A DNA stretch of 64,000 nt from Buttiauxella agrestis ATCC 33320 (GTDB lineage: Bacteria > Pseudomonadota > Gammaproteobacteria > Enterobacterales > Enterobacteriaceae): contig JALKFA010000001.1 in the NCBI GenBank assembly GCA_024169445.1, positions 248,001 to 312,000 of the forward strand, given 5' to 3'. Below are positions 48,348 to 59,334 of the stretch, one piece after another. The position numbers were made by a program, and so were the translations under genes. Within the stretch, counting starts at the first letter, position 1; each line of letters begins with the position of its first letter. The notes below the pieces were generated by a model. That model was not told where the DNA came from. It was given only the letters and a program-made list of their open reading frames with translations, and ran no database searches.

Positions 48348-50694
48348 AAAATTGGCATTACTTCAAACACGCCGTTATCGAGTTTGTGGGATTGTACAAG
48401 GGGTCGGTTTCCGGCCTTTTGTTCATCGTCTGGCACGTACTCATCGCATCACTGGATGGGTTCTCAACGATTCAGAAGGGGTGTTGCTCGAATTACAAGC
48501 GCCTTCAGACGCTATCAAAAATTTCATTACTGAGTTGGAATTAGATCCACCACCTCTGGCTAAAATTATCGACGTCTTCGAAGTACAGATTGACGAAATT
48601 GCACCTAATTATCATAGCTTTGATATTCGTAAGAGTCAGGATCTTGCGAATATGAACACCATCATCCCGCCTGACTCAAACGTTTGTGAAGACTGTTTGC
48701 GGGAAATGCGCGATCCTGGCGATCGTCGTTACCGTTATGCATTCATTAATTGTACTAATTGTGGACCACGCTACTCAATCATCCTTGGCATGCCATATGA
48801 CCGGTCCAAAAGTACTATGCGTGCATTTGCGATGTGCCCAGAATGTAATCGTGAATATATTGATATTGAAGATCGTCGTTACCATGCTCAACCAAATGCG
48901 TGCCAGTCTTGCGGACCACATCTTCAGCTAACTGATAAAGCAGGGAATTCAATTATCACTGATGATGTGGTGCGCTATGTCATATCCAGATTACGTGAAG
49001 GGGCTATTGTTGCTATCAAAAGTCTCGGTGGATTTCACTTAGTTGTTGATGCCAGCAACGAAGCTGCAGTACGGGAACTACGGCGTCGCAAACACCGAGA
49101 TGCAAAACCCTTCGCTGTGATGGTTGCTAACACACTCAGCGCTGCTAGCTGGGTATTAATAAACCAGCATGATGAAGAGCTTCTTGAAAGCGTCCAAAGG
49201 CCCATAGTGCTTTTGCGTAAACATCCAACAGCAATCTCTTTATTGGAAGAGATCGCCCCTCGTAATCCAAACTTAGGAGTGATGCTCCCATCCACACCAT
49301 TGCAACATCTACTGCTTGAAGATCCTGCTCTACCTGTTTTGGTCATGACCAGTGGTAATCTTTCCGGGCATCCTATTGTGTTCGAAAACCCTATAGCTAT
49401 TGAACAATTAGGAGAGATTGCAGACTACTTTGTACTGAATGATCGAGACATCCGTACGCGTATAGATGATTCTGTAGTCCGTGGAATAGTCCTTGAAGGA
49501 AAGAATGTACCTCAAGTATTTTTTCTTCGCCGCTCGCGAGGCTTTGCTCCATACCCTATTCATTTACCTTATTCAGTTGGTTCGGTGATAGCTCTTGGTG
49601 CTGAGCTAAAAACGACCGTTAGCATCAGTAAGGGCAAGCAAGTATTCATCAGCCAGCATATTGGCGATCTGAAAAATGATGCAACATTCCGGTCACACAT
49701 CGACTGCGCCAGGCACATGCAAGAACTATTGGGAGTAAAAGCAGGAACGCTTGCCTGCGATCTGCATCCTGCATTCCGCTCGACTCGAAATGCTATCGAA
49801 CAATCAGAGATACGTGTCGTCCAAGTCCAGCATCACCATGCTCACATGGTTTCCTGCATGGCAGAAAACGGACTTTCAGGCCAAACAATCGGAGTAGTTT
49901 TCGACGGCACCGGCTATGGCACTGACGGAACGATCTGGGGTGGAGAATTCCTTCTTGGAGATGCTGAAGGATTCACACGCGTTGGACATTTGCGACCAAT
50001 GCTTCTGCTTGGTGGCGATAAAGCAGTGGAAGAGCCAATCCGCATCGCCATTTCACTTCTTGTAGAAGCATTTGGTGAAAATCTGACAGAAATTGATATA
50101 CCCGCTATTAACGCCCTCTCTGAACAAAGACGTGAAATATTTTCCAAAATGGCCATAAAAAAGATTAACTCCCCAACGACCTCCAGCATGGGTCGTTTAT
50201 TCGATGGTATTTCCTCACTGATGGGCATCTGCACCGAAGTCGAGTATGAAGGACAGGCTGCAATCGAAATGGAAGCACTATTACAGCGTGACTTTCATAT
50301 GGCCAGGCCACTTGAGTATATTGTTGAAAATAATGAAGGTTGTCTGGTAGTGGACTATCGACCTCTTATCCGAGAATTGGCGCACCAGTTGAGTCAACCA
50401 ATCCCCGATATATCTGAGCTGAGCCGACGCTTCCACTCTACGGTTGTAGATATCATCTGTGAAGTTTGTTTACGCCTTATTAAGCAATTTGGAATAAAGC
50501 AAATTGTGTTGAGCGGTGGCGTTTTTTGTAATGAATTCATTCTGGTAAATACCTTAAATAGCCTGGAGGCGCACGGAATAAAACCGTATTTTCATCAATT
50601 AGTTCCCACTAATGATGGCGGTATTTCATTGGGACAAGTGGTTGTCGCCGCTGCTCAAGTTAAGCGTGAAACACAGCATAATAATGGAGATTAA
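48319..50694 (+). CDS. hypF: HypF-like carbamoyltransferase (complete domain set)
   Basis: 791 residues (E. coli HypF about 750). Domains in order: acylphosphatase (residues about 17-105; R32 in GVGFRPF and N50 in GWVLN), paired zinc-finger motifs with CEDC, CTNC, CPEC and CQSC (123-199), a YrdC-like domain (about 210-400, RRKHRDAKPFAVM and MTSGNLSGHP), and a Kae1-like domain with VQHHHAHMVSC, DGTGYGTDGTIWGGE and LSGGVFCNE. It should turn carbamoyl phosphate and ATP into a carbamoyl adenylate passed to HypE. The start at 48319 has a CGAGGA site inside hypE. All key residues appear intact, so the gene looks functional although no hydrogenase gene is near. Confidence 0.92.
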   Translation: MVLNFPDSAEKLALLQTRRYRVCGIVQGVGFRPFVHRLARTHRITGWVLNDSEGVLLELQAPSDAIKNFITELELDPPPLAKIIDVFEVQIDEIAPNYHSFDIRKSQDLANMNTIIPPDSNVCEDCLREMRDPGDRRYRYAFINCTNCGPRYSIILGMPYDRSKSTMRAFAMCPECNREYIDIEDRRYHAQPNACQSCGPHLQLTDKAGNSIITDDVVRYVISRLREGAIVAIKSLGGFHLVVDASNEAAVRELRRRKHRDAKPFAVMVANTLSAASWVLINQHDEELLESVQRPIVLLRKHPTAISLLEEIAPRNPNLGVMLPSTPLQHLLLEDPALPVLVMTSGNLSGHPIVFENPIAIEQLGEIADYFVLNDRDIRTRIDDSVVRGIVLEGKNVPQVFFLRRSRGFAPYPIHLPYSVGSVIALGAELKTTVSISKGKQVFISQHIGDLKNDATFRSHIDCARHMQELLGVKAGTLACDLHPAFRSTRNAIEQSEIRVVQVQHHHAHMVSCMAENGLSGQTIGVVFDGTGYGTDGTIWGGEFLLGDAEGFTRVGHLRPMLLLGGDKAVEEPIRIAISLLVEAFGENLTEIDIPAINALSEQRREIFSKMAIKKINSPTTSSMGRLFDGISSLMGICTEVEYEGQAAIEMEALLQRDFHMARPLEYIVENNEGCLVVDYRPLIRELAHQLSQPIPDISELSRRFHSTVVDIICEVCLRLIKQFGIKQIVLSGGVFCNEFILVNTLNSLEAHGIKPYFHQLVPTNDGGISLGQVVVAAAQVKRETQHNNGD

Positions 50695-50698
50695 AAAT

Positions 50699-51418
50699 AT
50701 GGTTGAGCTTACAGAAAAGGTTGGGGCAGTTCTGTTTGACATGGACGGCGTTCTTATCGACTCAAAAGCTGTTATCGAGCAAGGATGGCGTGAGGCAGCC
50801 CAGATGTACGGGCGCCAGATCACTGAAGCAGAAATCATCAAACATATACATGGCCAGCCTGGCCCACATACCATCCGGGCCCTTTTCCATGATTTGCCTC
50901 TTTCGGATCAACAAAAAATCCAGGCACACATCATACATGTTGAAAATACCGCCGACTGCGAACCTATTCCTGGTGTCGCAGAGCTTATCGCATCGCTGAG
51001 TTCGGCTGGAATTACAGTTGGTATCGTGACTAGCGGCTGGCGCTACAAAATTGATCGTGTTATTGCCCTACTCCGAGCAGAGTCATGTATCTCCGTGATC
51101 GTTGAACGAGATGATGTCGCTCGTGGTAAGCCGTTCCCCGATCCTTATCTACTCGCGGCCGAACGCTTGGGCATTTCTCCCAGTAAAACTGTCGTTTTCG
51201 AGGACTCAAAAAGTGGAGTAACTTCCGCTGTCGCCGCAGGAGCTTATTGTGTCGGTATTGGGGAAGAGGATCTTATGCCATGCGGAGCAAAACTGATTAT
51301 CCCTGACTTTCGGGATGTAAAATTAATGACCTACGGGTCGGAAGGGTCCTTCCTTTCATTCTGTCCTGGGCGCGAGGTCTTCATACAGCGACTATCAGAC
51401 TTAAAGGGCTATTCCTGA
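50699..51418 (+). CDS. HAD-family phosphatase/phosphomutase
   Basis: 239 residues from the ATG at 50699, 4 bases after the hypF stop with GGAG about 9 bases before; readings from 50612 or 50684 are less likely. HAD motifs: D14 and D16 in LFDMDGVLIDS, T111-S112 in IVTSG, K144 in ARGKPFPDP, D169 in VFEDSKSGV. A helical cap lies between motifs I and II, as in the Gph/beta-phosphoglucomutase group. Substrate unknown, perhaps a small phosphorylated metabolite linked to the carbamoyl chemistry of the operon. Confidence 0.88.
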   Translation: MVELTEKVGAVLFDMDGVLIDSKAVIEQGWREAAQMYGRQITEAEIIKHIHGQPGPHTIRALFHDLPLSDQQKIQAHIIHVENTADCEPIPGVAELIASLSSAGITVGIVTSGWRYKIDRVIALLRAESCISVIVERDDVARGKPFPDPYLLAAERLGISPSKTVVFEDSKSGVTSAVAAGAYCVGIGEEDLMPCGAKLIIPDFRDVKLMTYGSEGSFLSFCPGREVFIQRLSDLKGYS

Positions 51419-51481
51419 TTAGATTTGAGCAAAAGTATATGAGGTAGTTTGAAAGCTGTATCAGCCTAAAGGGAGACATAT

Positions 51482-51910
51482 ATGAAAGTGGCAATAGTTG
51501 TTGCTTCTAATGGATTGATTGCAAAAGAATTATTACAAGTCGCATATTACACAGTGGGCTCTATCCGTAACGTATCATCAATTAGCTTTTTTGAAGGTGA
51601 TAGTGTGGAAGTGTTGCTCGAACGTTATAAAAAAACCCTGGGAAATCTAGATGTGCAGCACGGCATTCTTTTTCTCATTGAAAGCAAAAGTAGCGCTCAT
51701 GAGTATGCTGCCAGTTATTTTTCGCTTCAGTATCCCACAAGTAGAATTGTCACTGGCATTAATCTTCCAATGTTAGTTTCATTGTTCATTTCAGAGAACA
51801 ATGAAACTAGTCCATTTATTCTTGCAACCAGGGCTCAAGAATATGGGAAACAAGCTGTCTGTATTTTACCGGATGCAGGAGAGAGTCTAAGCATTTCACA
51901 CCTTATTTAA
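51482..51910 (+). CDS. Degenerate PTS mannose-family EIIA-like protein lacking the active-site histidine
   Basis: 142 residues. The EIIA-Man fold is recognisable from IVVASNGLIAKELL at the start, LFLIESKSSAHEYAA in the middle and ITGINLPMLVSLFI-like residues about 95-107. Aligned with E. coli ManX, the phosphorylated H10 (GTHG) is N10 (ASNG) and D67 (VDTWGG) is E (IESKSS), so normal phosphotransfer is not expected. A good AAGGGAG site precedes it, 63 bases after the HAD gene. Most likely a regulatory or binding subunit; the other mannose-type PTS of this window (31.6-34.2 kb) has an intact IIA. Confidence 0.8.
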   Translation: MKVAIVVASNGLIAKELLQVAYYTVGSIRNVSSISFFEGDSVEVLLERYKKTLGNLDVQHGILFLIESKSSAHEYAASYFSLQYPTSRIVTGINLPMLVSLFISENNETSPFILATRAQEYGKQAVCILPDAGESLSISHLI

Positions 51911-51922
51911 GGTGAAAACTAC

Positions 51923-51946
51923 CTGCATTCATATTCATGGATGCAG
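51923..51946. terminator. Hairpin between the hyp operon and ispH
   Basis: CTGCATTCAT / ATGGATGCAG arms (one G-T pair) with a 4-base loop, between two convergent genes. No strong T-run on either side, so a terminator role is only likely from position. Confidence 0.4.
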
Positions 51947-52034
51947 TGCCAAAAAAGTTACGTAGTTATATGAAGAAAGAAAATAAAGAGTGGATAAAAT
52001 CGGTATTTATCCACTCAGCCATTCATATGCGCTT

Positions 52035-52985
52035 TTACTCGACTTCTTTGATATCCACACGCAGCTCACGCGGAACTTCGAAAACGATGTTTTCTTCGCG
52101 CCCTACCAGTTCACGGGTGTCGCTACCGCCGAGTTCACGCAGGCGAGCCAGAACGTTTTGCACCAGAATGTCGGGGGCTGATGCCCCTGCCGTCACCCCA
52201 ACACAAATAGCGTCTTTTACCCACTCTTCCTGGATGTCCGCAGCGTCGTCAATCAGGTACGCCGCTTTGCCCATGCGTTGCGCCAGTTCAGCAAGACGGT
52301 TGGAGTTGGACGAGTTTTTCGAGCCAACTACCAACACCACATCTGCTTCATCAGCCAACGCACGGACCGCTTCCTGGCGGTTGGTGGTGGCGTAGCAAAT
52401 GTCGTCTTTACGCGGACCGATAATATTTGGGAAGCGGGTACGCAGCGCGTCAATCACGTCAGAAGTGTCATCTACAGAGAGTGTGGTCTGGGTCATAAAC
52501 GAAAGTTTATTTTCGTTTTTCACATCCAGCTTGCTGACATCTTCCGGCGATTCCACCAGGTACATGCCCCCTTTCGGGTTACTGTACTGGCCCATGGTGC
52601 CCTCCACTTCCGGATGGCCAGCATGGCCAATCAGAATGGATTCCTCACCACGACGACTGGCGCGAGCCACTTCCATATGCACTTTGGTCACCAACGGGCA
52701 GGTCGCATCAAACACCGTTAAATCACGGCCTTTGGCTTCACTGCGTACTGCTTGAGAAACACCATGTGCTGAGAAAATCAGGATTGCGCCATCAGGCACT
52801 TCACTGATCTGCTCGATGAAAATCGCCCCGCGTTCCCGCAGGCTATCAACCACGTAACGGTTGTGCACCACTTCATGACGGACATAAATCGGCGCGCCGT
52901 ATATGGCCAGCGCGTTTTCAACAATGCTGATAGCGCGGTCTACCCCGGCACAAAAGCCACGAGGGTTAGCCAACAGGATCTGCAT
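52035..52985 (-). CDS. ispH: 4-hydroxy-3-methylbut-2-enyl diphosphate reductase IspH
   Basis: [4Fe-4S] enzyme, last step of the MEP isoprenoid pathway, giving IPP and DMAPP. 316 residues (E. coli 316). Cluster cysteines C12 in [12 protein letters not shown], one in [11 protein letters not shown] and one in [11 protein letters not shown] are present, with the conserved [10 protein letters not shown] block. Its start overlaps fkpB by 20 bases. First backbone gene to the right of the accessory region. Confidence 0.98.
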   Translation of the reverse strand: MQILLANPRGFCAGVDRAISIVENALAIYGAPIYVRHEVVHNRYVVDSLRERGAIFIEQISEVPDGAILIFSAHGVSQAVRSEAKGRDLTVFDATCPLVTKVHMEVARASRRGEESILIGHAGHPEVEGTMGQYSNPKGGMYLVESPEDVSKLDVKNENKLSFMTQTTLSVDDTSDVIDALRTRFPNIIGPRKDDICYATTNRQEAVRALADEADVVLVVGSKNSSNSNRLAELAQRMGKAAYLIDDAADIQEEWVKDAICVGVTAGASAPDILVQNVLARLRELGGSDTRELVGREENIVFEVPRELRVDIKEVE

Positions 52986-53436
52986 TCAACGCCTCCAGTA
53001 CCGGGTCAATTTCCAGTACTTCGATATCAAAATGAATGGTTTGCCCGGCGAGTGGGTGGTTAAAGTCAACGGTGATGGAATCGCCGTTAACTTCACGTAC
53101 TACACCTGGCATCTCGCTGCCATCCATTGCAGTAAACAACATAATGGCACCCGGCACCGGCTCACCCGCGTCAATAAATTCACGACGAGAGAAATACTGG
53201 ATCATGTCCGGGCTTGGAATACCAAACGCCGATTCCGGTGCCAGAGAGAACGCTTTTTTGTCCCCTGCTTTCAAACCGACTAGCTGGTCTTCCATGCCTG
53301 GCGACAGTGTTTCGTCACCCAGCGTGAAGAGTGCCGGTTTGCCGTTGTTGCGGGTCGACTCGGCGGTGGAGCCATCTTCGAGTTTCAGCGTGAAATGCAC
53401 GAAAACTCTGCTATTAGCCTGGATAGACTCAGCCAT
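52966..53436 (-). CDS. fkpB: FKBP-type peptidyl-prolyl isomerase FkpB (SlpA)
   Basis: 156 residues (E. coli 149). SlyD/FkpB-type FKBP with the IF domain: [18 protein letters not shown] at the N-terminus, [12 protein letters not shown], the insert with [16 protein letters not shown], and [20 protein letters not shown]. Slightly longer C-terminus than E. coli because it runs into ispH. Lies 3 bases after lspA. Confidence 0.96.
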   Translation of the reverse strand: MAESIQANSRVFVHFTLKLEDGSTAESTRNNGKPALFTLGDETLSPGMEDQLVGLKAGDKKAFSLAPESAFGIPSPDMIQYFSRREFIDAGEPVPGAIMLFTAMDGSEMPGVVREVNGDSITVDFNHPLAGQTIHFDIEVLEIDPVLEALNADPVG

Positions 53437-53439
53437 GGG

Positions 53440-53946
53440 TTACCCTTTTTGCTTAGCGGGCTTGTCGGAGGAGACAAAGAACCCCTCCAGAACAATCAGC
53501 GCCGCACCGATACAGATTGCCGTATCGGCCAGATTAAACGTGGCGAAGTGCCAGTCGCCGACATAGAAATCGATCATGTCGACCACAAAGCCATGCCATA
53601 AACGGTCAAACAAGTTGCCGAGTGCGCCGCCGATGATTAAAGCATAGGCGATGTTATGCAGCTTCTGCGTCGCTTTTGAGCGATACATCATTACCGCTAA
53701 AATCACGCATATGCCGATAGCAATACCCGCAAAGAACCAGCGCTGCCAGCCGCCTTTATCCGCAAGGAAACTAAACGCAGCGCCGTAGTTACGGGCGTAG
53801 TGCAGATTCAGCGATGGGAACAGGGATACGGTGTCCCCCAGCATGAAATGCTGGAGGATCAGGTATTTGCTGCCAAGATCGATGATCAGTACCACCACCA
53901 CAAGCCACAGCCAGCTCAGGCCGGTCGAACAAATCGATTTACTCAT
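53440..53946 (-). CDS. lspA: Lipoprotein signal peptidase LspA
   Basis: 168-residue inner-membrane aspartyl protease that removes signal peptides from diacylated prolipoproteins; target of globomycin. Four hydrophobic segments. Catalytic aspartates in [19 protein letters not shown] and [13 protein letters not shown] overlaps the ileS stop by one base (TGATG). Confidence 0.97.
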   Translation of the reverse strand: MSKSICSTGLSWLWLVVVVLIIDLGSKYLILQHFMLGDTVSLFPSLNLHYARNYGAAFSFLADKGGWQRWFFAGIAIGICVILAVMMYRSKATQKLHNIAYALIIGGALGNLFDRLWHGFVVDMIDFYVGDWHFATFNLADTAICIGAALIVLEGFFVSSDKPAKQKG

Positions 53947-56762
53947 CAGGCAAATTTACGCTTTTCGCCGTCACCGGCTACGTTAGTTACACAGCGGCCA
54001 CAGATTTCTGCGTGTTCCGCCACCAGGCCGACGTCGGTGGTGTAATGCCAGCAACGCGGGCATTTTTCACCGTCAGCTTTACGCAGAGCAACTTTCAATC
54101 CTTTGAGGATTTCGCTTTGCTGCGCGTCTTCAGTTGCCTGAGCATAATCGGCAACTGCTGCACCCGAGGTCAACAAGACAAATCGTAATTCATCACCGAG
54201 GCTGTTGAGCTTCGCTGCCAGTTCGCTGTCGGCAAACAGAGTCACATCAGCTTCCAGAGAACCGCCCACACGCTTATCAGCACGTGCTTGTTCGATAACT
54301 TTGTTCACTTCGCCACGCACGGTTAACAGCGTGTCCCAGTAATCATTGTTCATCGTTTCGCTGTCAGCCAGACCGAACAGACCTTCGTACCATTCACCGG
54401 TGAAGACATATTTCTCACGGTTGCCTGGCAGGAACGCCCAGATTTCATCGGCGGTGAAGGACATGATAGGTGCCATCCAGCGAACCAGCGCTTCTGCAAT
54501 GTGGAACAGAGCGGTCTGGCAGCTACGACGCGCTACGCTGTCGGACTTCGCAGTGTACTGGCGGTCTTTGATGATATCGAGATAGAACGAGCCCATTTCG
54601 ATGGAGCAGAAACGCATCAGGCGTTGCACCACTTCGTGGAAATCGTAGTTTTCATAAGCGGCAAGGATATCGGCTTGTGCTTCTTGCGCACAGCTGACGG
54701 CCCAGCGATCCAGTACAACCATTTCTTCCGGTTTCACCATATCGGTTTCTGGATTGAAACCATTAAGGTTCGCCAGCAGGAAACGCGCGGTGTTACGGAT
54801 ACGACGATAAGAGTCGGCAGCACGTTTCAGGATCTCATCGGACACAGCAATTTCGCCGGTGTAATCCGTTGATGCTACCCACAGACGCAGAATATCGGCG
54901 CCCAATTTGTTCATCACGTCCTGCGGAGAAACGGTGTTACCGATGGATTTAGACATTTTGCGGCCCTGACCATCAACGGTGAAACCGTGAGTCAGTACCT
55001 GGCGGTAAGGCGCTTTGCCTTTCATCGCCGTCGAAATCATCAGTGAAGACATGAACCAGCCGCGATGCTGATCCGAACCTTCCAGATACATGTCTGCCGC
55101 GTGGCCGCTGAATTCAGGGCGCACATCAACAACCGATGAATGCGTTGAACCGGAGTCGAACCACACATCTAAAGTGTCTGGCACTTTGGTGTAGTTATCA
55201 GCGTCGTCACCAAGGATGTCGCGCGGGTCGAGATCCCACCACGCCTGGATGCCGTCTTGTTCAACACGCTTCGCCACTTCTTCCATCAGTTCCAGCGTGC
55301 GCGGGTGCAGCTCTTCAGTGTCTTTGTGGACGAACATCGACATCGGCACACCCCAGGTACGCTGGCGAGAGATACACCAGTCCGGGCGGTTAGCGACCAT
55401 AGATTCAATACGCGCCTGACCCCAGTCTGGGATCCACTGCACGCCTTTGATCTCTTTCAGAGACTGCGCGCGCAGGCCTTTTTGATCCATGCTGATGAAC
55501 CACTGCGGAGTGGCACGGAAGATGATTGGAGTTTTGTGACGCCAGCAGTGCGGGTAGCTGTGCAGCAGTTTTTCAACGTGCAGCAAGACGCCTTTATCAC
55601 GCAGGATGTTAACGATCAGGTCGTTAGCTTTAAACACCTGAACGCCATCCAGACCTTCATAGGTACCAGGCAGGTAGCAACCGTCCGGGCCAACCGGGTT
55701 GGCAATTTCCAGATTGTATTTCTGGCTGATAACGTAGTCGTCAGGACCGTGACCACCAGCTGTGTGCACCGCACCAGTACCGGCTTCAAGGGTTACGTGC
55801 TCACCCAGAATAGCTGGCACGTCGAAATCTAAGAACGGATGCTTGAAGCGCAATAATTCCAGGTCTGCGCCTTTGGCAGTACCCAGAACTGTCCACTCGA
55901 CGATTGCCGCGCTCTTCATTACGCTTTCGAGCAAGTCTTTGGCGACGATCAGCGCCTGGCCGTCAACCTGCACCAGCACATATTCGAATTCTGCGTTCAG
56001 AGAAACTGCGCGGTTAGCAGGCAGAGTCCACGGAGTGGTGGTCCAGATAACCATCGAAACTGGGCCATTAACTTGCGTGGCACCGAATTTCGCTTTCACG
56101 GCATCAGCATCGACAGCCTGGAAGTTAACGAAGATAGAAGGAGAGGTTTTGTCGTAATACTCAACTTCCGCTTCAGCCAGGGCCGAACGACAGTCGACGC
56201 ACCAGTGCACAGGTTTAGCCCCTTTATGCAGGTGGCCGTTACCGACGATTTTACCCAGCGCACGAATGATGTTCGCTTCGGTTTTGAAATCCATGGTCAG
56301 GTAAGGACGTGACCAGTCGCCCAGCACACCCAGACGGATGAAGTCGGCACGTTGGCCATCAACCTGCTCTGCGGCGTATTTGCGGCACGCCGCACGGAAT
56401 TCAGCGGCGGAGACTTTCTCACCCGGTTTGCCAATCAGCTGTTCTACTTTCAGTTCGATTGGCAGACCGTGGCAGTCCCAACCTGGAACATACGGCGAGT
56501 CAAAACCAGAAAGCCCTTTGGACTTAACGATAATGTCTTTCAGAATCTTGTTAACGGAGTGACCAATGTGAATGCTGCCGTTCGCGTATGGAGGGCCATC
56601 ATGCAGAATGAAGGATTTTTTGCCTTTCTTTGCATTACGGATGATGCCGTACAGGTCATCATCATTCCAGCGAGCCAGCATGCCCGGTTCACGTTTAGCG
56701 AGATCGCCACGCATCGGGAACCCTGTTTCCGGCAAATTCAGGGTAGATTTAAAGTCACTCAT
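53946..56762 (-). CDS. ileS: Isoleucyl-tRNA synthetase IleS
   Basis: 938 residues from the ATG at 56762 (E. coli 938); the longer frame to 56807 is rejected as it enters ribF. Class I motifs: the HIGH-type [11 protein letters not shown] (about residue 60) and KMSKS in [10 protein letters not shown] (about 600), the editing domain between them, and the C-terminal zinc site with CPRCWHY and CGRCVTN. Standard bacterial, mupirocin-sensitive type by its overall length and motifs. In the ribF-ileS-lspA-fkpB-ispH operon. Confidence 0.98.
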   Translation of the reverse strand: MSDFKSTLNLPETGFPMRGDLAKREPGMLARWNDDDLYGIIRNAKKGKKSFILHDGPPYANGSIHIGHSVNKILKDIIVKSKGLSGFDSPYVPGWDCHGLPIELKVEQLIGKPGEKVSAAEFRAACRKYAAEQVDGQRADFIRLGVLGDWSRPYLTMDFKTEANIIRALGKIVGNGHLHKGAKPVHWCVDCRSALAEAEVEYYDKTSPSIFVNFQAVDADAVKAKFGATQVNGPVSMVIWTTTPWTLPANRAVSLNAEFEYVLVQVDGQALIVAKDLLESVMKSAAIVEWTVLGTAKGADLELLRFKHPFLDFDVPAILGEHVTLEAGTGAVHTAGGHGPDDYVISQKYNLEIANPVGPDGCYLPGTYEGLDGVQVFKANDLIVNILRDKGVLLHVEKLLHSYPHCWRHKTPIIFRATPQWFISMDQKGLRAQSLKEIKGVQWIPDWGQARIESMVANRPDWCISRQRTWGVPMSMFVHKDTEELHPRTLELMEEVAKRVEQDGIQAWWDLDPRDILGDDADNYTKVPDTLDVWFDSGSTHSSVVDVRPEFSGHAADMYLEGSDQHRGWFMSSLMISTAMKGKAPYRQVLTHGFTVDGQGRKMSKSIGNTVSPQDVMNKLGADILRLWVASTDYTGEIAVSDEILKRAADSYRRIRNTARFLLANLNGFNPETDMVKPEEMVVLDRWAVSCAQEAQADILAAYENYDFHEVVQRLMRFCSIEMGSFYLDIIKDRQYTAKSDSVARRSCQTALFHIAEALVRWMAPIMSFTADEIWAFLPGNREKYVFTGEWYEGLFGLADSETMNNDYWDTLLTVRGEVNKVIEQARADKRVGGSLEADVTLFADSELAAKLNSLGDELRFVLLTSGAAVADYAQATEDAQQSEILKGLKVALRKADGEKCPRCWHYTTDVGLVAEHAEICGRCVTNVAGDGEKRKFA

Positions 56763-56790
56763 TAGATTCTCGGTTCCGTAGTTAGCTTGC

Positions 56791-57723
56791 TCAGGTCTTA
56801 GACCCAAAAAATTCGCGGGTGGTTACCACATCTTTGGCGATTTGCGCTTTCAGTTCATCAAGTGAAGCAAACCGTTGTTCATTGCGTATTTTTTTACGCA
56901 GCACCACATCTATATGGTGCCCATATAAGTCCATTGCAACGTCCAGCAAATGGACTTCCAGCTGTTGGCGCAGACCCGCCACCGTTGGCCGCGTGCCTAT
57001 ATTGGCAACGCCCGGCAGCAGTTTATCGCCAAGGCCTGCGACTTCTACCGCAAACACCCCTTTTACCGGGGAAACCTGACGACGCAACGGTAAATTCGCC
57101 GTTGGGAAACCAATGGTTCTTCCCAGTTCATCACCGTGGACAACTCGCCCGGAGATGCTAAATGGATGACCCAGTAAACTTTCGGCAAGTGCTAAGTCGT
57201 CTTCAGCCAGAGCCTGACGCACCGCTGTGCTGCTGATGCGCACACCGCCTTCACAGAAAGTTTGCGTACTGGTGACGTCAAAGCCATATTCAACGCCTGC
57301 CTTCTGTAATAACAAGAAATCCCCCTGGCGACCAGCACCAAAGCGGAAATCATCCCCCACCGCGAGAAATTTTACCCCGAGGCGGTTGACCAACAGATCG
57401 CTGACGAAGTTTTGCGCAGTGAAGGCAGCAAAACGACGATCGAAGCGCACGCACAGCACGTAGTCCACACCACATTCGGCCAGATAACGCAGCTTTTCGC
57501 GCAGACGTGTCAGGCGCGCAGGAGCCTTATCGCCCGCGAACAACTCAAGCGGTTGCGGTTCAAAGATCATGACCATCACCGGCAGATTGCGCGCACGCCC
57601 TTGGGCACATAGCCCTTTTAACAGGGACTTGTGGCCTCGATGAACACCATCAAAATTACCAATGGTGAGGACACACCCGTGGTGGTTCTGGCGTAGATTA
57701 TGTATGCCGCGTATCAGCTTCAT
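56791..57723 (-). CDS. ribF: Bifunctional riboflavin kinase / FAD synthetase RibF
   Basis: 310 residues (E. coli 313). FMN adenylyltransferase domain with [15 protein letters not shown] at the N-terminus, then the riboflavin kinase domain from about residue 185 ([20 protein letters not shown]). Makes FMN and FAD. Precedes ileS by 28 bases and is divergent from rpsT. Confidence 0.97.
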   Translation of the reverse strand: MKLIRGIHNLRQNHHGCVLTIGNFDGVHRGHKSLLKGLCAQGRARNLPVMVMIFEPQPLELFAGDKAPARLTRLREKLRYLAECGVDYVLCVRFDRRFAAFTAQNFVSDLLVNRLGVKFLAVGDDFRFGAGRQGDFLLLQKAGVEYGFDVTSTQTFCEGGVRISSTAVRQALAEDDLALAESLLGHPFSISGRVVHGDELGRTIGFPTANLPLRRQVSPVKGVFAVEVAGLGDKLLPGVANIGTRPTVAGLRQQLEVHLLDVAMDLYGHHIDVVLRKKIRNEQRFASLDELKAQIAKDVVTTREFFGSKT

Positions 57724-58313
<590 letters not shown>

Positions 58314-58334
58314 TTGCCAACTTGTTGTTAGCTT

Positions 58335-58363
58335 AAAAAAAACCGGCTTATGCCGGTTTTTTT
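58335..58363. terminator. rpsT: Bidirectional terminator between rpsT and nhaR
   Basis: AAAAAAAACCGGC / GCCGGTTTTTTT with a short TTAT loop; serves rpsT (plus) and nhaR (minus). Confidence 0.93.
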
Positions 58364-58374
58364 ATGTCTGCAAT

Positions 58375-59268
58375 TCAGGCCTCTTTGAACAGGGCTGAGT
58401 AATCCCGGTTACACACACGCTGTACCGCGGGATGCTGAATCATACGTTCGGCAAATATCGCGTGATATTCTTCCATCACATTCTCAACGCGCCCGATTTC
58501 AACAATGCTCTCATCTTTGTAGGTGTCTTCACCGTAAAGCGTCGGTGCGACAAATATCGCATTGTGTGCCGCACCAAAGGCTTTCATTAGCGCCGCATCA
58601 TCAAACTCACCCAGAATTTCGACGTTCAGTCCTTGAGTGTTAATCCAGTTCAGGATCTTGCGCCCTAACATTGAACGACGGCCAGGAATCAGCAACCGTC
58701 GGGTTTCAAGGCATGCAGGGAAAGGTAAATCGGGTACTGGATTCTGGCTCCAGAAGCTAATGCCGCATTCGCCAATTTTCACCGAGAACAGCCCTTCTTG
58801 CTGAGTTGAGTCAATCGGGCAGTCAGAGATGATCATATCGAGTTTATGCTGGCTGAGTTGCTCAAGCAGCATTTCGTGAGTTGATTCGAAACAGCGCAGG
58901 TGGATTTGCTCATCTTCAACGACAGCCGCATCAAGCACACCACTCACCAGGCGTTTTGACAACGCATCCGCAATACCCACATCAAACAACAAGCTGGACT
59001 CTTTGCGATAGTTAACGATATCCAGCATTTCCTGGCTTAAAGTAAACATACGATCCGCATAACGGAAAACGAGCTGCCCCAATTCAGAAGGCACCAGGCC
59101 ACGGCCCTGACGGCGGAAGAGTTTACCTTGCAGGCGTTCTTCTAATGCTTTGATCTGACCGGTGATGGTCTGCGGCGTTAAATAAAGTGCTTCCGCAGCT
59201 CCAACAACTGAACCTTCTTTGCAAACATGCCAGAAGTAGTAGAGATGATTGTAATTGATGTGTGACAT
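58375..59268 (-). CDS. nhaR: LysR-family activator NhaR
   Basis: 297 residues (E. coli 301). Sodium-responsive activator of nhaA, and in E. coli also of pgaABCD and osmC. Starts [32 protein letters not shown]-type helix-turn-helix in the first 40 residues (family-specific). Follows nhaA on the same strand after a 66-base gap with a hairpin. Confidence 0.96.
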   Translation of the reverse strand: MSHINYNHLYYFWHVCKEGSVVGAAEALYLTPQTITGQIKALEERLQGKLFRRQGRGLVPSELGQLVFRYADRMFTLSQEMLDIVNYRKESSLLFDVGIADALSKRLVSGVLDAAVVEDEQIHLRCFESTHEMLLEQLSQHKLDMIISDCPIDSTQQEGLFSVKIGECGISFWSQNPVPDLPFPACLETRRLLIPGRRSMLGRKILNWINTQGLNVEILGEFDDAALMKAFGAAHNAIFVAPTLYGEDTYKDESIVEIGRVENVMEEYHAIFAERMIQHPAVQRVCNRDYSALFKEA

Positions 59269-59303
59269 ACGGTTTTCGCTCCCTGATCAACAGTCCATGA
59301 GAT

Positions 59304-59324
59304 AACGGCTCCTGAGGAGCCGTT
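59304..59324. terminator. Hairpin between nhaA and nhaR
   Basis: Perfect inverted repeat AACGGCTCC-TGA-GGAGCCGTT. Without a T-run it is more likely to stabilise the nhaA transcript or partly attenuate read-through into nhaR. Confidence 0.5.
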
Positions 59325-59334
59325 AGTGGAAATA

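Noticed and set aside
45594-51910. The hyp block as part of a hydrogenase maturation operon
   Set aside because: No hydrogenase structural gene and no hypA, hypB, hypC or hypD occurs in the window, and the partner genes are foreign to hyp operons.
21296-52034. Prophage, integrative element or CRISPR array
   Set aside because: No integrase, phage structural gene, tRNA attachment site, or regularly spaced direct repeat was seen.
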